DNA from: Labrenzia sp. R4_2
GTDB taxonomy: Bacteria; Pseudomonadota; Alphaproteobacteria; Rhizobiales; Stappiaceae
DNA length: 64,000 nucleotides
Assembly: GCF_017743865.1 (NCBI RefSeq)
Contig: NZ_JAGHRJ010000006.1
Location: 186,001-250,000 of the forward strand
Direction of reading: 5' to 3'
Shown: positions 1 through 9,118 of the stretch, one piece after another
Position numbering within the stretch: position 1 is the stretch's first letter
How the letters are laid out: every line of letters starts with the position of its first letter
Notes under the pieces: model-generated
The model's input: only the letters and a program-made list of their open reading frames with translations
Database searches by the model: none
Told to the model about the DNA's origin: nothing
Translations under genes and position numbers: made by a program

Positions 1-1
1 C

Positions 2-697
2 GATCAGGATGACTTTGCCGCAGAGGACGACCCAGAGCCGGTTGCGGACGTCAAGCCACCAATAAAGGACACATCGCCGTCCAAGGCTGAGGCCAGCTCT
101 CAAAAATCAGCCGCAGAAGCGGCCCCAGACGTCGATCCCAAATCCGCAGATATCGAGACGCTGGCAAAGCGGCCCAAGATCATAGTCAATCCGGACAAGT
201 TCCGGACCAACAGAATTGGCGCAATCATTGATTGGCTCTTGCGGCGGAATTACCGGCGCATTGGAGGTGTCTTGCTGCTCGGCGGAGCACTCGCCATGAC
301 TGTAATGCTGGTCTTGATGCGCGATACGTTGGTCAAACAATCCCCGGACCTTGCGAGCCTGTACAGCATGGTCGGCCTGGATGTGAACTTGCGCGGATTG
401 GAATTCAGAAATCTCAGAACATTTATGGAAGTAGAAGACGGGCGGCGTGTTCTTGTAGTAGAAGGCTCCATTCGAAACCTACAGAAAGAAAGAAACAGCG
501 TCCCCGCGGTCCGGTTGTCCATACGAAGCGCAGACTTTCAGGAAGTTTATGCCTGGACCGTCGAACCCCGAACCAAAAACCTGAACGCCCTTGATGAAAC
601 CCGGTTCAGAACCATTTTGGCGGATCCGCCGGACGGGGCTTCCGACATTCAGGTGCGGTTCGTAGATCGCGACCAGCGCAATATCGTTCTCGAGTGA
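2..697 (+). CDS. DUF3426/MJ0042 zinc-finger-type membrane protein, C-terminal part
   Basis: The reading frame is open from base 2, so the gene starts outside the window. The visible 231 residues begin with an acidic, Pro/Ala-rich linker (about residues 1-65). An Arg-rich stretch and one membrane segment follow (about 83-103, LLLGGALAMTVMLVLM), then a domain of about 110 residues with beta-strand character (VLVVEGSIRNL, VPAVRLSIR). This layout fits the DUF3426 family, whose missing N-terminus usually holds an MJ0042-type zinc ribbon. The stop at 695-697 is 2 bases before the hpt ATG, so the two are probably co-transcribed. The molecular function of the family is unknown. The family call is from recall of architecture, not a search. 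Confidence 0.7.
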   Translation, partial: DQDDFAAEDDPEPVADVKPPIKDTSPSKAEASSQKSAAEAAPDVDPKSADIETLAKRPKIIVNPDKFRTNRIGAIIDWLLRRNYRRIGGVLLLGGALAMTVMLVLMRDTLVKQSPDLASLYSMVGLDVNLRGLEFRNLRTFMEVEDGRRVLVVEGSIRNLQKERNSVPAVRLSIRSADFQEVYAWTVEPRTKNLNALDETRFRTILADPPDGASDIQVRFVDRDQRNIVLE

Positions 698-699
698 CC

Positions 700-1260
700 A
701 TGACAGCCAACATTTTTACCCTTTTTGACGAAGACACCATTGCAGAGCGGGTCGCCTCGCTCGCAGGGGAGATCACCAAAGCCGATCCGGACCGCTTGCT
801 GGTGGTCGCCGTTTTGAAGGGAAGTTTTATCTTCGCAGCCGATTTGGTGCGCGCGATGCACCGTGTGGGTCTTGAACCGGAGATGGAGTTCATCCATCTA
901 TCTTCTTATGGAGCTGGCACCGAAAGCCAGGACATCCGCATATTGCGCGATGTCGAAAGTGACGTTAACGGCCGGGACATAATTCTCGTGGATGATATCC
1001 TGGAATCCGGTCGGACACTGGCGTTTGCGAAAGATCGATTGATCAATCGGGGCGCCAAATCGGTACAGATCGCAGCCTTGCTGGACAAGCCTGAGCGCCG
1101 CAAAGCTGCCATATCTGCTGATTACGTTGGCTTTACCTGTCCTGATAAGTTTGTCGTCGGATACGGTATGGATATGGGGCACGCCTGGAGGCAATTGCCC
1201 TTCATTGGTTACGTGATTCCGCCAGAGGCGGAGGCAACGGACGACAAGACGGGAGAGTGA
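700..1260 (+). CDS. hpt: Hypoxanthine phosphoribosyltransferase
   Basis: Cytosolic purine-salvage enzyme that transfers phosphoribose from PRPP to hypoxanthine or guanine. The product has 186 residues, the usual length. The PRPP-binding loop VDDILESGRT lies at about residues 97-106, and a purine-site segment FVVGYGMD at 151-158. A GTG at 694 is in frame, but the ATG at 700 matches the family start better. The stop overlaps a possible GTG start of cpdR, so translation of the pair may be coupled. Confidence 0.93.
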   Translation: MTANIFTLFDEDTIAERVASLAGEITKADPDRLLVVAVLKGSFIFAADLVRAMHRVGLEPEMEFIHLSSYGAGTESQDIRILRDVESDVNGRDIILVDDILESGRTLAFAKDRLINRGAKSVQIAALLDKPERRKAAISADYVGFTCPDKFVVGYGMDMGHAWRQLPFIGYVIPPEAEATDDKTGE

Positions 1261-1262
1261 GC

Positions 1263-1658
1263 ATGGCTCGCATTCTTCTTACAGAAGATGATGAAGCAGT
1301 GCGCAGCTTCGTGAAAAGAGCGCTGGAACTCGACGGCCACACTGTGGATCCGGCAGAGGACGGCGGCGAAGCTGTGGAGATCCTGACCAGAGAAAAGGGC
1401 AGCTACGACCTGCTCCTATCCGACATCAAAATGCCTGTGATGGATGGGATCGCATTGGCGCTCCACACTGCGCGAGACTACCCAAACCTTCCAATTCTCC
1501 TGATGACAGGCTTTGCAGACCAGCGGGAGCGCGCCAGCGGGCTCGATGCTCTCGTGCATGACGTGGTCACAAAGCCGTTTTCTCTTGCAGATATTCGCGC
1601 TGCGGTTCGTGGTGCAATCTCCGGTGTGCAGCCACAGGCGAACCGCCGTTACGCCTAA
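1263..1658 (+). CDS. cpdR: CpdR-like single-domain response regulator
   Basis: Stand-alone receiver domain of 131 residues. The acidic pocket is E8-D9-D10, the phospho-acceptor is D54 (LLSDIKMP), T82 lies in LLMTGFAD and the conserved Lys is K104 (VTKPF). The full sequence closely resembles Caulobacter CpdR, including SFVKRALELDGHTV and MTGFADQRERA. In Caulobacter, unphosphorylated CpdR brings ClpXP to the cell pole and primes degradation of CtrA and other substrates; phosphorylation through CckA-ChpT switches this off. No DNA-binding domain is present. The start is the ATG at 1263; a GTG at 1257 overlaps the hpt stop. A strong terminator follows at 1681. Confidence 0.9.
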   Translation: MARILLTEDDEAVRSFVKRALELDGHTVDPAEDGGEAVEILTREKGSYDLLLSDIKMPVMDGIALALHTARDYPNLPILLMTGFADQRERASGLDALVHDVVTKPFSLADIRAAVRGAISGVQPQANRRYA

Positions 1659-1680
1659 ACTGTCGCAGCAGTAATCGAAT

Positions 1681-1709
1681 AAAAAACCCCGCCAGGAGCG
1701 GGGTTTTTT
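1681..1709. terminator. Bidirectional intrinsic terminator
   Basis: Perfect stem CCCCGC (1687-1692) / GCGGGG (1698-1703) with a 5-base loop, flanked by six A's on the left and six T's on the right. It sits between convergent cpdR and the TIGR02302 gene, so it can end transcription from both sides. Confidence 0.93.
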
Positions 1710-1735
1710 GTGCCTTACTTTATACCGAACTCAAA

Positions 1736-4333
1736 TCAGTACCGCTTCAGCAGACGCTCAAGGTAATCCAGCTCAAGCTGCGGGCGGGACGGATCTGAGA
1801 ACCGGCGGCGCAGTTCTTCGAGAATCCGGCGAGCCCGCTGAACATCAATCTCGTCAGGGATCTGAACACGGTTGTTGAAGTCAGGACCCTCGGTTCGGCG
1901 CGGACGGCCGAGCGGATCTTCGTCCATCGGCGACGGTCCGCTTGGATTTCCAGCGCCTTCGCCCTGGCCCATCATTTGTTCGGTCATGCCTTGCGCGCCG
2001 CGCCGCAAAGCATCCAGCGCATCACCCTGCTGACCGAGCGCTTGTTGTCCCTGACCTTCGCCGAGCGACTCCTGGGCTTGTCCCATGGATTCACCTGCCT
2101 CACCGAGCGCCTGGTTCTGACCCATGCCATTCTGGTTCATCTGCTCCATGAGTTCCTGGAGCTTTTGAGCCAATTCGCCCTGGCCCTGCTGAAGCTGATC
2201 TAGCATCTGCTGTAGTTGCTCTTGCGTGAGCTGTTGCTGCTGCCCTTGTTGTTGCTGACCCTGCTGACCGGGCTGGCGCTCACCCTGACGCTGTTGCTGC
2301 TGGTCTTGATTGAACTGATGGGTGTCATCCATGAGCTGCTGCTGGCGTTGGATCATCTCGCCAAGCTCATTGAGCATCTCCATCATTTCGCTGGACATGT
2401 TGTTTGGCATCATCTGCGGCCGACCGGCCTGCAGATTTTCCAGCATTTGCTGCATCTGAGCCAAGAGTTCACGGGCAGCATCCCGTGACCCGGTGCGGGC
2501 GAGTTCTTCAATGCGGTCCAGCATCTCGCTCAAGTCCTGCTGGCTGAGGGACTGCTGGTCACCGTTGACGGGCTGCATGGCCTGCGGATTGCGCTGCATT
2601 TGTTCGGCGAGCGCTTGCATATACTCGCTGAGCGCCTGACGCAGTTCCTGGGTAAGCCGCGCGATTTCCTCGTCACTCGCCCCTTCTTCCAACGCCTTGC
2701 GCAACGCCTCCTGTGCTTCGCGCAGCTTCCGCTCTGCCATCGAAAGATCGCCGTCCTCGATCGAAAGCGCCAGATCCCACAACAACGGCAGAAGCGTTTT
2801 GAGCTCTTCGTCCGTATTCGCCTTGATCAATTGGCGATAGGCGAAGTCCATTCCGAGATAAGTGCGCGCCTGGACGTCGAAGACATCCGGGGCCAGCATC
2901 AAGGCGTCAAACGACGTGATGACCGTTGGATGATTTTGCGCATCCAGAGCCAGATTACGCCGCTGTTCCACAACTGCACGCGCAAGCGGTTTGCTGAACC
3001 GGCGTTGCGGCAACGTGATCCGGTAGTGTGGTGAGATGCCTTCTTGTCCAGCCTGATCACGCGCCAGAAGGTTCAAATCCACTTCAGACCCGGCCCAGGG
3101 GTGAGATGTCAGATCCCGGATTGTTTCGCCTGTTTTTGCGGTCCCAGCCTGCGGAGGCAGGGACAGCGGAAAAATAGGGGCATCCACCAACGGGCGCGGC
3201 ACATGACCGTCAGCCCGGTTGGGATCCGGCAACGGCGTGATACGGGCTTCGGCCGAAACGACGCCGTAGTCGTCGTTGACGAGATAAGAAAACTTCAGCG
3301 CCCCGCTCAGCTGCTCTTCAGGGTCGTCCGTCAGGCGGATGACCGGAGCATCATCCGGGCGGACGGCAAAAACAAAGGTGAGGAACGGATCGTTACCAGA
3401 CTTCAGATCGACAATACCGGTCGTCTCAAGCGTCAACCGGCGTTCTTCAGGAAGCAGCATCCCCGCTTGTGCACTCGACTGAGGCCCATCCGTTGCGGGA
3501 TCAATGACTTCGGGTTCGCCCTCAGCCCCTTCCGAGAAGGTCATTACAAGCTCTTTCGCACCTTGTGTGCGAACAACGAGAACAGAGCCTTCCGGGACCG
3601 AGATAGGGGCGCCCGGGTCTCTCAACTGCGCGCTTTCACCAGTCAGATAGATTGGTGGCTCGCTAGTATAGAGCGGCGGCGTCACCCAGGCATCCAGGCG
3701 GCTGGGCGGTTCAACGGTCGTAAACGGATTGCGGAACGCAGACCCCAAGCGCTCATTCAATTGCGGCCCGGCTGCAAAAAAGCCGATCAGGACAAGGCAC
3801 ACCGCGACAACGCGAATGGCGAGAGGGTCACGGCGGTAGGCTTTGGGCTGCGGGCCTTTGGAGCGGATGTCGGCCAGCGCCTGTGCCGTGCGCCGCTGAT
3901 GCAGCATCCAGATTGCTTCACTTTGGCGATCGCCGGCACCGACTGACAGTTCATCCTCAAGTGTGGTCAGCGGTCGGTGACCATATTCAGAGGATTGTTC
4001 AACCCGGGTCAAAGCTTCGCCGCGGGTCGGCCAGGAGATCTTGAACAGATCACGGGACACCCAAATGGCGGCCCCTAAGAACAGGACAACACCAATCGGC
4101 CCCATCCAGACCGGCAGAACCAACCATAGCCCAAGCCAAGAAACGCCGACAAACAGAACAACGACGATCAACAGAGGGAACAGAGCCCGCCAGCAACGCT
4201 CGGCAAACAGCGCCCACGTGCTGTGCCGAACAAGACGGTTCAGCCGTGACCGGATCAGGGCAGGCCAGCCAGCATGTTCCACGGACTCGTTCCGGATCGG
4301 ATCCGGCTTGTCGTCATTGGTGTGCAAAGGCAC
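1736..4333 (-). CDS. TIGR02302/DUF4175 family membrane protein
   Basis: Large protein (865 residues) of a family found in alphaproteobacteria and of unknown biochemical role. Hydrophobic segments occur at about residues 50-70, 75-92 and 175-192, followed by a long, probably periplasmic part. From about 540 to 800 the sequence is dominated by Gln, Met, Glu and Gly (QQQQRQGER, GQQQQGQQQQ) with coiled-coil character. The C-terminus returns to ordered sequence (RRILEELRRRFSDPSRP). The first codon of this frame is GTG at 4333, but GGAGG lies five bases before an in-frame TTG at 4327, so that TTG may be the real start. It is the first gene upstream of lysA-lptM-argH in reverse order, an arrangement I recall from other Rhizobiales. 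Confidence 0.85.
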   Translation of the reverse strand: MPLHTNDDKPDPIRNESVEHAGWPALIRSRLNRLVRHSTWALFAERCWRALFPLLIVVVLFVGVSWLGLWLVLPVWMGPIGVVLFLGAAIWVSRDLFKISWPTRGEALTRVEQSSEYGHRPLTTLEDELSVGAGDRQSEAIWMLHQRRTAQALADIRSKGPQPKAYRRDPLAIRVVAVCLVLIGFFAAGPQLNERLGSAFRNPFTTVEPPSRLDAWVTPPLYTSEPPIYLTGESAQLRDPGAPISVPEGSVLVVRTQGAKELVMTFSEGAEGEPEVIDPATDGPQSSAQAGMLLPEERRLTLETTGIVDLKSGNDPFLTFVFAVRPDDAPVIRLTDDPEEQLSGALKFSYLVNDDYGVVSAEARITPLPDPNRADGHVPRPLVDAPIFPLSLPPQAGTAKTGETIRDLTSHPWAGSEVDLNLLARDQAGQEGISPHYRITLPQRRFSKPLARAVVEQRRNLALDAQNHPTVITSFDALMLAPDVFDVQARTYLGMDFAYRQLIKANTDEELKTLLPLLWDLALSIEDGDLSMAERKLREAQEALRKALEEGASDEEIARLTQELRQALSEYMQALAEQMQRNPQAMQPVNGDQQSLSQQDLSEMLDRIEELARTGSRDAARELLAQMQQMLENLQAGRPQMMPNNMSSEMMEMLNELGEMIQRQQQLMDDTHQFNQDQQQQRQGERQPGQQGQQQQGQQQQLTQEQLQQMLDQLQQGQGELAQKLQELMEQMNQNGMGQNQALGEAGESMGQAQESLGEGQGQQALGQQGDALDALRRGAQGMTEQMMGQGEGAGNPSGPSPMDEDPLGRPRRTEGPDFNNRVQIPDEIDVQRARRILEELRRRFSDPSRPQLELDYLERLLKRY

Positions 4334-4465
4334 CTCCAGATGCTCACAGAAGCAAGGCCGCCGGATAGCGTCCTGCTGCTCCTAGCTTTTGTCCACCCTT
4401 ATAAGAGTGAGGCATCAGGGGCGCTCCGGCAAGTTGCTGAAACAACTAATTGCCGGAGAATTATG

Positions 4466-5740
4466 TCAAGAAGTCTTGAGCCAATCGGGAATTTTGTCGA
4501 GGTGGAGCAGTTCTTCGTAGCTCGGTCGCGGACGGATGACCGCGAATTGATCAGCGTTTACGAGCACTTCCGGCACCAAAAGGCGTGAATTGTATGTGCT
4601 CGACTGCACCGATCCGTAAGCCCCTGCAGAATAAACAGCCAGCATGTCACCGGCATTTACCTTGGGCATATCCCGGTTCTGGGCCAAAAAATCACCGGTT
4701 TCACAGACCGGACCGACAACATCTGCCGTGAATCGATCGGCATTCACATCCGGCTCTGAAACCGGGCGGACCTCGTGATAGGCTTCGTAAAGGGTCGGCC
4801 GGATTAGGTCATTCATGCCCGCATCGACAATAACGAAGTTCTTGTCGGCACCTTCCTTCACATAGATGACCTGAGTGACAAGGATCCCGGCATTGCCCGC
4901 GATCATGCGGCCCGGCTCAAACATCACCTTGCAGTCAAGTTCGCGGACGTGCTTCTTCACGACTTCCGCATAGGCATCCGGATGCGGTGGCGGGTCGTTG
5001 TCGGTGACATATGGAATGCCCAAGCCGCCGCCAAGATCGACATGATCGATGGCGTGGCCCTGACCACGCAGATCCGTGATCAGCTCGCCCAAACGTGCAA
5101 AAGCGCTGTCAAATGGCTCAAGCTCGGTGATCTGCGAACCGATGTGCATGTCGATGCCGGTGACCTTCAGGCCCGGCAGGCTTGCAGCAGTTGCGTAAAC
5201 CTCGCGGGCGCGCTGCCACGGGATACCGAATTTGTTTTCCGCCTTGCCGGTCGCAATCTTCGCGTGGGTCTTTGCATCCACATCAGGGTTGATGCGCATG
5301 GAGACCCGGGCTGTCTTGCCCATCTTGGTCGCGACGCGGGAAAGCTGATGCAGTTCAGGCTCGGATTCCACGTTGAAACAGAGGATGTCCTCGGTCAGTG
5401 CATAGGCCTGCTCGGTTTCCGTCTTACCGACGCCTGAGAACACGATCTTGTTCGCCGGAACACCTGCTGCCCGCGCCCTGCGCAGTTCACCTTCCGATAC
5501 AACATCCATTCCTGCGCCCAATTGGGCCAGTGTTGCCAGAACCGCCTGGTTGGAGTTGGCTTTCATCGCATAGCAGACGAGCGACGGGATGTCGGCAAAG
5601 GCTGACGAAAACACTTCATAGTGCCGGGTTAGCGTCGCCGTCGAATAGACGTAGAACGGCGTTCCGACTTCCCGGGCGATTTCCTCGATGGCCACGTCCT
5701 CTGCGAACAGGGCACCGCCTTTATAATCAAAATGATGCAA
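4466..5740 (-). CDS. lysA: Diaminopimelate decarboxylase
   Basis: Last step of lysine synthesis: PLP-dependent decarboxylation of meso-diaminopimelate in the cytosol. The product has 424 residues, as expected. The PLP lysine is K60 in CYAMKANSN, HIGSQ is at 199-203, the glycine-rich phosphate site GGGLGIPY at 237-244 and EPGR at 275-278. The catalytic Cys is C346 in VCETGD. The gene lies in a same-strand run argH, lptM, lysA, which links arginine and lysine synthesis as in many Rhizobiales. Confidence 0.96.
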   Translation of the reverse strand: MHHFDYKGGALFAEDVAIEEIAREVGTPFYVYSTATLTRHYEVFSSAFADIPSLVCYAMKANSNQAVLATLAQLGAGMDVVSEGELRRARAAGVPANKIVFSGVGKTETEQAYALTEDILCFNVESEPELHQLSRVATKMGKTARVSMRINPDVDAKTHAKIATGKAENKFGIPWQRAREVYATAASLPGLKVTGIDMHIGSQITELEPFDSAFARLGELITDLRGQGHAIDHVDLGGGLGIPYVTDNDPPPHPDAYAEVVKKHVRELDCKVMFEPGRMIAGNAGILVTQVIYVKEGADKNFVIVDAGMNDLIRPTLYEAYHEVRPVSEPDVNADRFTADVVGPVCETGDFLAQNRDMPKVNAGDMLAVYSAGAYGSVQSSTYNSRLLVPEVLVNADQFAVIRPRPSYEELLHLDKIPDWLKTS

Positions 5741-5788
5741 GGGTTTTACTCATGCAGATTTGTGTTCACTAAGTGCCTGTGATGACTG

Positions 5789-6013
5789 TCAATTGCCGAT
5801 CAACGGATCGAGGATAAAGCCACCGGAGCTTGCCGTCGGTGCCGGTTGTTCAGGCGTATAAATGCCTTGCGTTTCGGCTTGAACCTCCGCCGCACTCGGC
5901 TGTGCGGCGGCCGTGGGCGTGTCCAAGGCCGCCTTTCGGCCGCAACCGGTGAGCAGCAGACCAAGACATAGTCCTGTCATCGCGAAAGTCATCATGCGGC
6001 GCGTGGTCACCAT
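5789..6013 (-). CDS. lptM: LptM-like small lipoprotein
   Basis: Start chosen at the ATG at 6013, because AAGGG lies six bases upstream and a normal signal peptide follows at once; an open frame extends to 6076. The 74-residue product has a lipobox LLTGCGRKA and a short Pro/Ala/Thr-rich tail ending in FILDPLIGN. The LxxCGxKxxL-like N-terminus is typical of LptM (YifL), a lipoprotein that in E. coli helps assemble the LptDE lipopolysaccharide translocon. It lies between argH and lysA, where alphaproteobacteria usually have this gene. Confidence 0.82.
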   Translation of the reverse strand: MVTTRRMMTFAMTGLCLGLLLTGCGRKAALDTPTAAAQPSAAEVQAETQGIYTPEQPAPTASSGGFILDPLIGN

Positions 6014-6115
6014 TACAGCCCTTTTGGCGGAGAGTTCCTGTTGCTTTCTCCTCGCATGACAGACCCGATTGGGCAAGACCAGTCTTGGCTGTCATGCGGC
6101 AAATGGAGAGAGGGT

Positions 6116-7501
6116 TCAGCCCTTGGCCAGCTCTTTCAACCAGCGGCGCGCCTGTTTGCGCACATTCACCGGCGATGTGCCGCCATAGCTCACCCGGCTG
6201 CGGACTGACTTGTCTACCGACAGTACCGAAAAGACCTCCTGGGTGATCTTCGGTTCAACACCCTGCATCTCTTCCAGAGAAACCTTATGCAGTTCAATGC
6301 CTTTGCTGACCGCAATCGCAACAATTGCGCCGGTCACGTGGTGGGCGTCCCGGAACGGCAGGCCCAGAACCCGCACCAGCCAGTCAGCCAGATCGGTTGC
6401 CGTGGAATAACCGGAGCCGGCAGCCTTTTTCATGGCCTTCGTGACTGGTTCCAGATCGCGCATCATGCCGGTCATGGCCGCCAGAGCGAGGGAGATGCTG
6501 GCAAGCCCATCAAAAGCCTGTTCCTTGTCTTCCTGCATGTCCTTGGAATAAGCCAACGGAAGACCCTTCATCATAACGAGAAGCGCCTGCAATGACCCAT
6601 AGATCCGGCCGGTTTTGGCGCGCACCAGTTCGGCGGCATCCGGGTTCTTCTTCTGCGGCATGATCGAAGAGCCGGTCGAGAACTTGTCAGACAGCTTCAC
6701 AAAGCCGAATTGAGCCGAGCACCAAACAACGATTTCTTCCGCCAGCCGCGACAAATGCATCGCTGTGAGGGAGGCAGCACCCAACGCTTCAATGACAAAA
6801 TCCCGATCGGAAACAGCATCAAGCGAGTTTGCGGTCGGACGATCGAAACCAAGCGCTTCTGCCGTCATTTTCCGGTCAATCGGAAAGGACGTTCCAGCAA
6901 GAGCAGCAGACCCGAGAGGGCATTCGTTCATGCGCTTTCGCGCATCCCGGACACGGCCGCGATCCCTGGCGAACATCTCGACATAAGCCAGCAGATGATG
7001 ACCAAAAGTGACCGGTTGAGCAGATTGCAGGTGCGTGAACCCGGGCATGACGTCACCGGCGTGGATCTCCGCCTTTTCGGCCAAAACCTGCATCAGTTCC
7101 GTCAGCTGAGCGTCCAGCGTGTCAAGCGTGTCGCGGACCCAAAGCCGGAAATCGGTGGCAACCTGGTCGTTGCGCGAGCGTGCCGTGTGCAAACGGCCGG
7201 CCGCCGGACCGATCAGCTCCGCCAAACGGGCTTCGATATTCATATGAATATCTTCCAAGCCCCGCGAAAACTTGAACGCGCCGTTTTCGATCTCTGACAG
7301 GATTGTGTCTAGACCTTGAACGATCTTGTCGGCATCGTCCCGCGTCACAATGTCTTTTTCCGCGAGCATGCGCACATGGGCTTTTGAGCCATCAATGTCT
7401 TGCTTATATAGCTTCTTGTCGTAGTCGATGGAGGCGTTGATTTCCTCCATGATGGCGTCCGGTCCCTCAGCGAACCGGCCTCCCCACATGCGATTGCTCA
7501 T
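6116..7501 (-). CDS. argH: Argininosuccinate lyase
   Basis: Final step of arginine synthesis: cleaves argininosuccinate to arginine and fumarate. The family signature [12 protein letters not shown] is present near residue 280, and HTARSRND and TGFTHLQ-type segments lie upstream ([10 protein letters not shown]). The start is the ATG at 7501 ([10 protein letters not shown]), with AGGA seven bases before it; the frame upstream of that ATG lies in the argH-tlpA intergenic region and the 5' end of tlpA. The gene is divergent from tlpA with only 41 bases between start codons, so both promoters must share that gap or overlap coding sequence. Confidence 0.96.
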   Translation of the reverse strand: MSNRMWGGRFAEGPDAIMEEINASIDYDKKLYKQDIDGSKAHVRMLAEKDIVTRDDADKIVQGLDTILSEIENGAFKFSRGLEDIHMNIEARLAELIGPAAGRLHTARSRNDQVATDFRLWVRDTLDTLDAQLTELMQVLAEKAEIHAGDVMPGFTHLQSAQPVTFGHHLLAYVEMFARDRGRVRDARKRMNECPLGSAALAGTSFPIDRKMTAEALGFDRPTANSLDAVSDRDFVIEALGAASLTAMHLSRLAEEIVVWCSAQFGFVKLSDKFSTGSSIMPQKKNPDAAELVRAKTGRIYGSLQALLVMMKGLPLAYSKDMQEDKEQAFDGLASISLALAAMTGMMRDLEPVTKAMKKAAGSGYSTATDLADWLVRVLGLPFRDAHHVTGAIVAIAVSKGIELHKVSLEEMQGVEPKITQEVFSVLSVDKSVRSRVSYGGTSPVNVRKQARRWLKELAKG

Positions 7502-7542
7502 GTCCTGTCCTTTGAAAGGCGCCCCTTGCGAGGTGTGAACGA

Positions 7543-8205
7543 ATGACGAAGCCAACCGAACCTGCCAAGTCCTCCAATCGGAAACTCTATGCCGCCGGGC
7601 TCGCAGGTGCAGTGGCTGCTGTAGCGGCTCTATACGTGATCAACGGCCAAAATGGCAATATTGGCAGCAGCGAAAGCTGTTCGGCCGCCCTTGTTTCTGC
7701 AGAAGCGGTGGCCCCGCATGCCAAAGGAGAGGTCGCGGCCTTCCTTCCGGCCAGTCAGCCGCTGGACCTCAGCAACCTGACGTTCCTGGGCCCGGATGAC
7801 CAGCCCATCACGATGGCGGACTTTGAAGGCCGGACGGTGCTTATGAACCTGTGGGCCACATGGTGTGCACCGTGCCGTAAGGAAATGCCCGCCTTGGATG
7901 AGCTGCAGGCCGAGCTCGGTAACGCGGATTTTGAAGTGGTGGCGGTCAATCTTGACCGCGGCGGTCCTGAAAAGCCAAAAGCGTTTTTGGAAGAAATCGG
8001 GGTCGGCAACCTGGCCTACTACCACGATGCCAAGAATGGTCTTTTGAAAGACTTGCGGAAAGTCGCCCGTGCCACGGGGCTTCCAACAACAATCCTCATC
8101 AGCCCGGACGGCTGCGAGGTTGGAACCATGTACGGTCCGGCGGAATGGGCCTCCGGCGAGGCGAAGGCCTTGATCAATGCGTCCATGACAAAACCGGAGG
8201 CGTGA
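7543..8205 (+). CDS. tlpA: TlpA-type membrane-anchored thiol:disulfide reductase
   Basis: A single N-terminal membrane anchor (about residues 14-33) precedes a periplasmic thioredoxin fold with the active site WCAPC at 107-111 and a cis-proline segment TGLPTT. Members reduce disulfides in the periplasm, classically for cytochrome oxidase (CuA/Sco) and cytochrome c maturation. The protein has 220 residues, close to Bradyrhizobium TlpA. Two extra cysteines (C46, and C near 195) match the second, structural disulfide known in TlpA. It is divergent from argH. Confidence 0.9.
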   Translation: MTKPTEPAKSSNRKLYAAGLAGAVAAVAALYVINGQNGNIGSSESCSAALVSAEAVAPHAKGEVAAFLPASQPLDLSNLTFLGPDDQPITMADFEGRTVLMNLWATWCAPCRKEMPALDELQAELGNADFEVVAVNLDRGGPEKPKAFLEEIGVGNLAYYHDAKNGLLKDLRKVARATGLPTTILISPDGCEVGTMYGPAEWASGEAKALINASMTKPEA

Positions 8206-8263
8206 ACCGCCACCGGTCTGACCAAATGATCATTTCGGCGGGGTGTGGATCCCGCCTGTTTCT

Positions 8264-8476
8264 TCAAACAGTGATGTCGACAGCTTCGCCGAGGCCAGGA
8301 ATCTGCCGCTGTTCGCGCCGATCCTGCTCGTCCGTTGCCTGTGACTCTTCCAACTGCTGCGCAACCTGACGCTCTTGTTCGTTCTGATCACGAACCGCGT
8401 TGGTTGCCAGTTCACTGCGGACAGCGGCAGCGCTGTAGGCTGCAGATGAAGAGGTGCTGTCTGATACACTCGCCAT
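8264..8476 (-). CDS. Small Gln/Glu-rich protein with YjfB-like C-terminal tail
   Basis: Unrecognised 70-residue protein. A strong ribosome site (AGGAG, eight bases before the ATG at 8476) supports it as a real gene. The body is polar and helical, rich in Gln, Glu, Ala and Arg (EQERQVAQQLEESQATDEQ), without a signal peptide or membrane segment. It ends in PGLGEAVDITV. Nearly the same tail ends the two neighbouring small genes (PGVGDVVDITV, PGLGTQVDVSA), although the bodies differ. The function is unknown; the third gene belongs to a motility-linked family, so a flagellar or secretion role is one guess. Confidence 0.7.
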   Translation of the reverse strand: MASVSDSTSSSAAYSAAAVRSELATNAVRDQNEQERQVAQQLEESQATDEQDRREQRQIPGLGEAVDITV

Positions 8477-8518
8477 ATCGGATCTCCTTTGGCGTTGTAT
8501 GGGCGAACGCTCTGCGTT

Positions 8519-8776
8519 CTAAACTGTTATGTCCACAACATCACCGACCCCTGGGCCGGCATCTGTCTGCGCGCGTTGCTCGATTTGTTCAGCGACCCGG
8601 GCAAGACTTTCGGCCCGGTTTGAACTGAAATCCGCCTGCCGCTGCACTGTCTCTGCGACGACTGCAGACTGCCGCGCGTTTATTTGTTGTGCCTGCTGCG
8701 CAAGCTGGTCGCCTCTCGGCACCGCCAGCGAAGGCTGGAATGCCGGGGACGCCCCATATCCAATTCCTTCTGGCAT
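8519..8776 (-). CDS. Small helical protein with YjfB-like C-terminal tail
   Basis: Unrecognised protein of 85 residues from the ATG at 8776; a GTG at 8803 would add nine residues. Neither start has a clear ribosome site. The middle is a long amphipathic helix rich in Gln, Ala and Arg (DQLAQQAQQINARQ, AESLARVAEQIEQR) and the end is PGVGDVVDITV. The tail is shared with the genes on both sides. Spacing to the downstream small gene is 42 bases, so they are probably co-transcribed. No function assigned. Confidence 0.62.
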   Translation of the reverse strand: MPEGIGYGASPAFQPSLAVPRGDQLAQQAQQINARQSAVVAETVQRQADFSSNRAESLARVAEQIEQRAQTDAGPGVGDVVDITV

Positions 8777-8803
8777 GACGGCACCGTTCGTTACGTAAAA
8801 CAC

Positions 8804-9118
8804 AACAGCTCATATTGTGCCGAAGTCAGAGAAAATAAAGTAAATACAATAAGTTACTTGGCGTGAGGCCTTATGAAAGCCTACTAAAGCCAAGACAAGT
8901 TGATTAAAATTTTAGCTATCGGATTTAAGCAACTGACTTGATTTGCATTTATCAGATAGCGTGCTTGCCGACACGTGTCAGGAAATAAGGAACTCAAGAA
9001 CCGCAACCGGCATGGTTCCGGTTCCGAATGGGGAGTTTCTTCAAAATTGTTAAGGAATGACCGCTGACGCGCGGACAGGGCTGCACACTTCGACGACAAA
9101 GCTGCAAAATGAAGTCGA
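8804..9118. other. Gene-free AT-rich stretch between two small tail-sharing genes
   Basis: No convincing gene on either strand. It holds a 10-base palindrome GACACGTGTC (8970-8979) and an imperfect stem with arms AACCGG (9005-9010) and CCGGTT (9018-9023). The A/T-rich part at about 8830-8960 probably contains the promoter of the two small genes to its left. Confidence 0.5.

Noticed and set aside
3070..3080. GGTTCAAATCC as a tRNA T-loop
   Set aside because: No acceptor, D or anticodon stems around it; it is coding sequence of the TIGR02302 gene.
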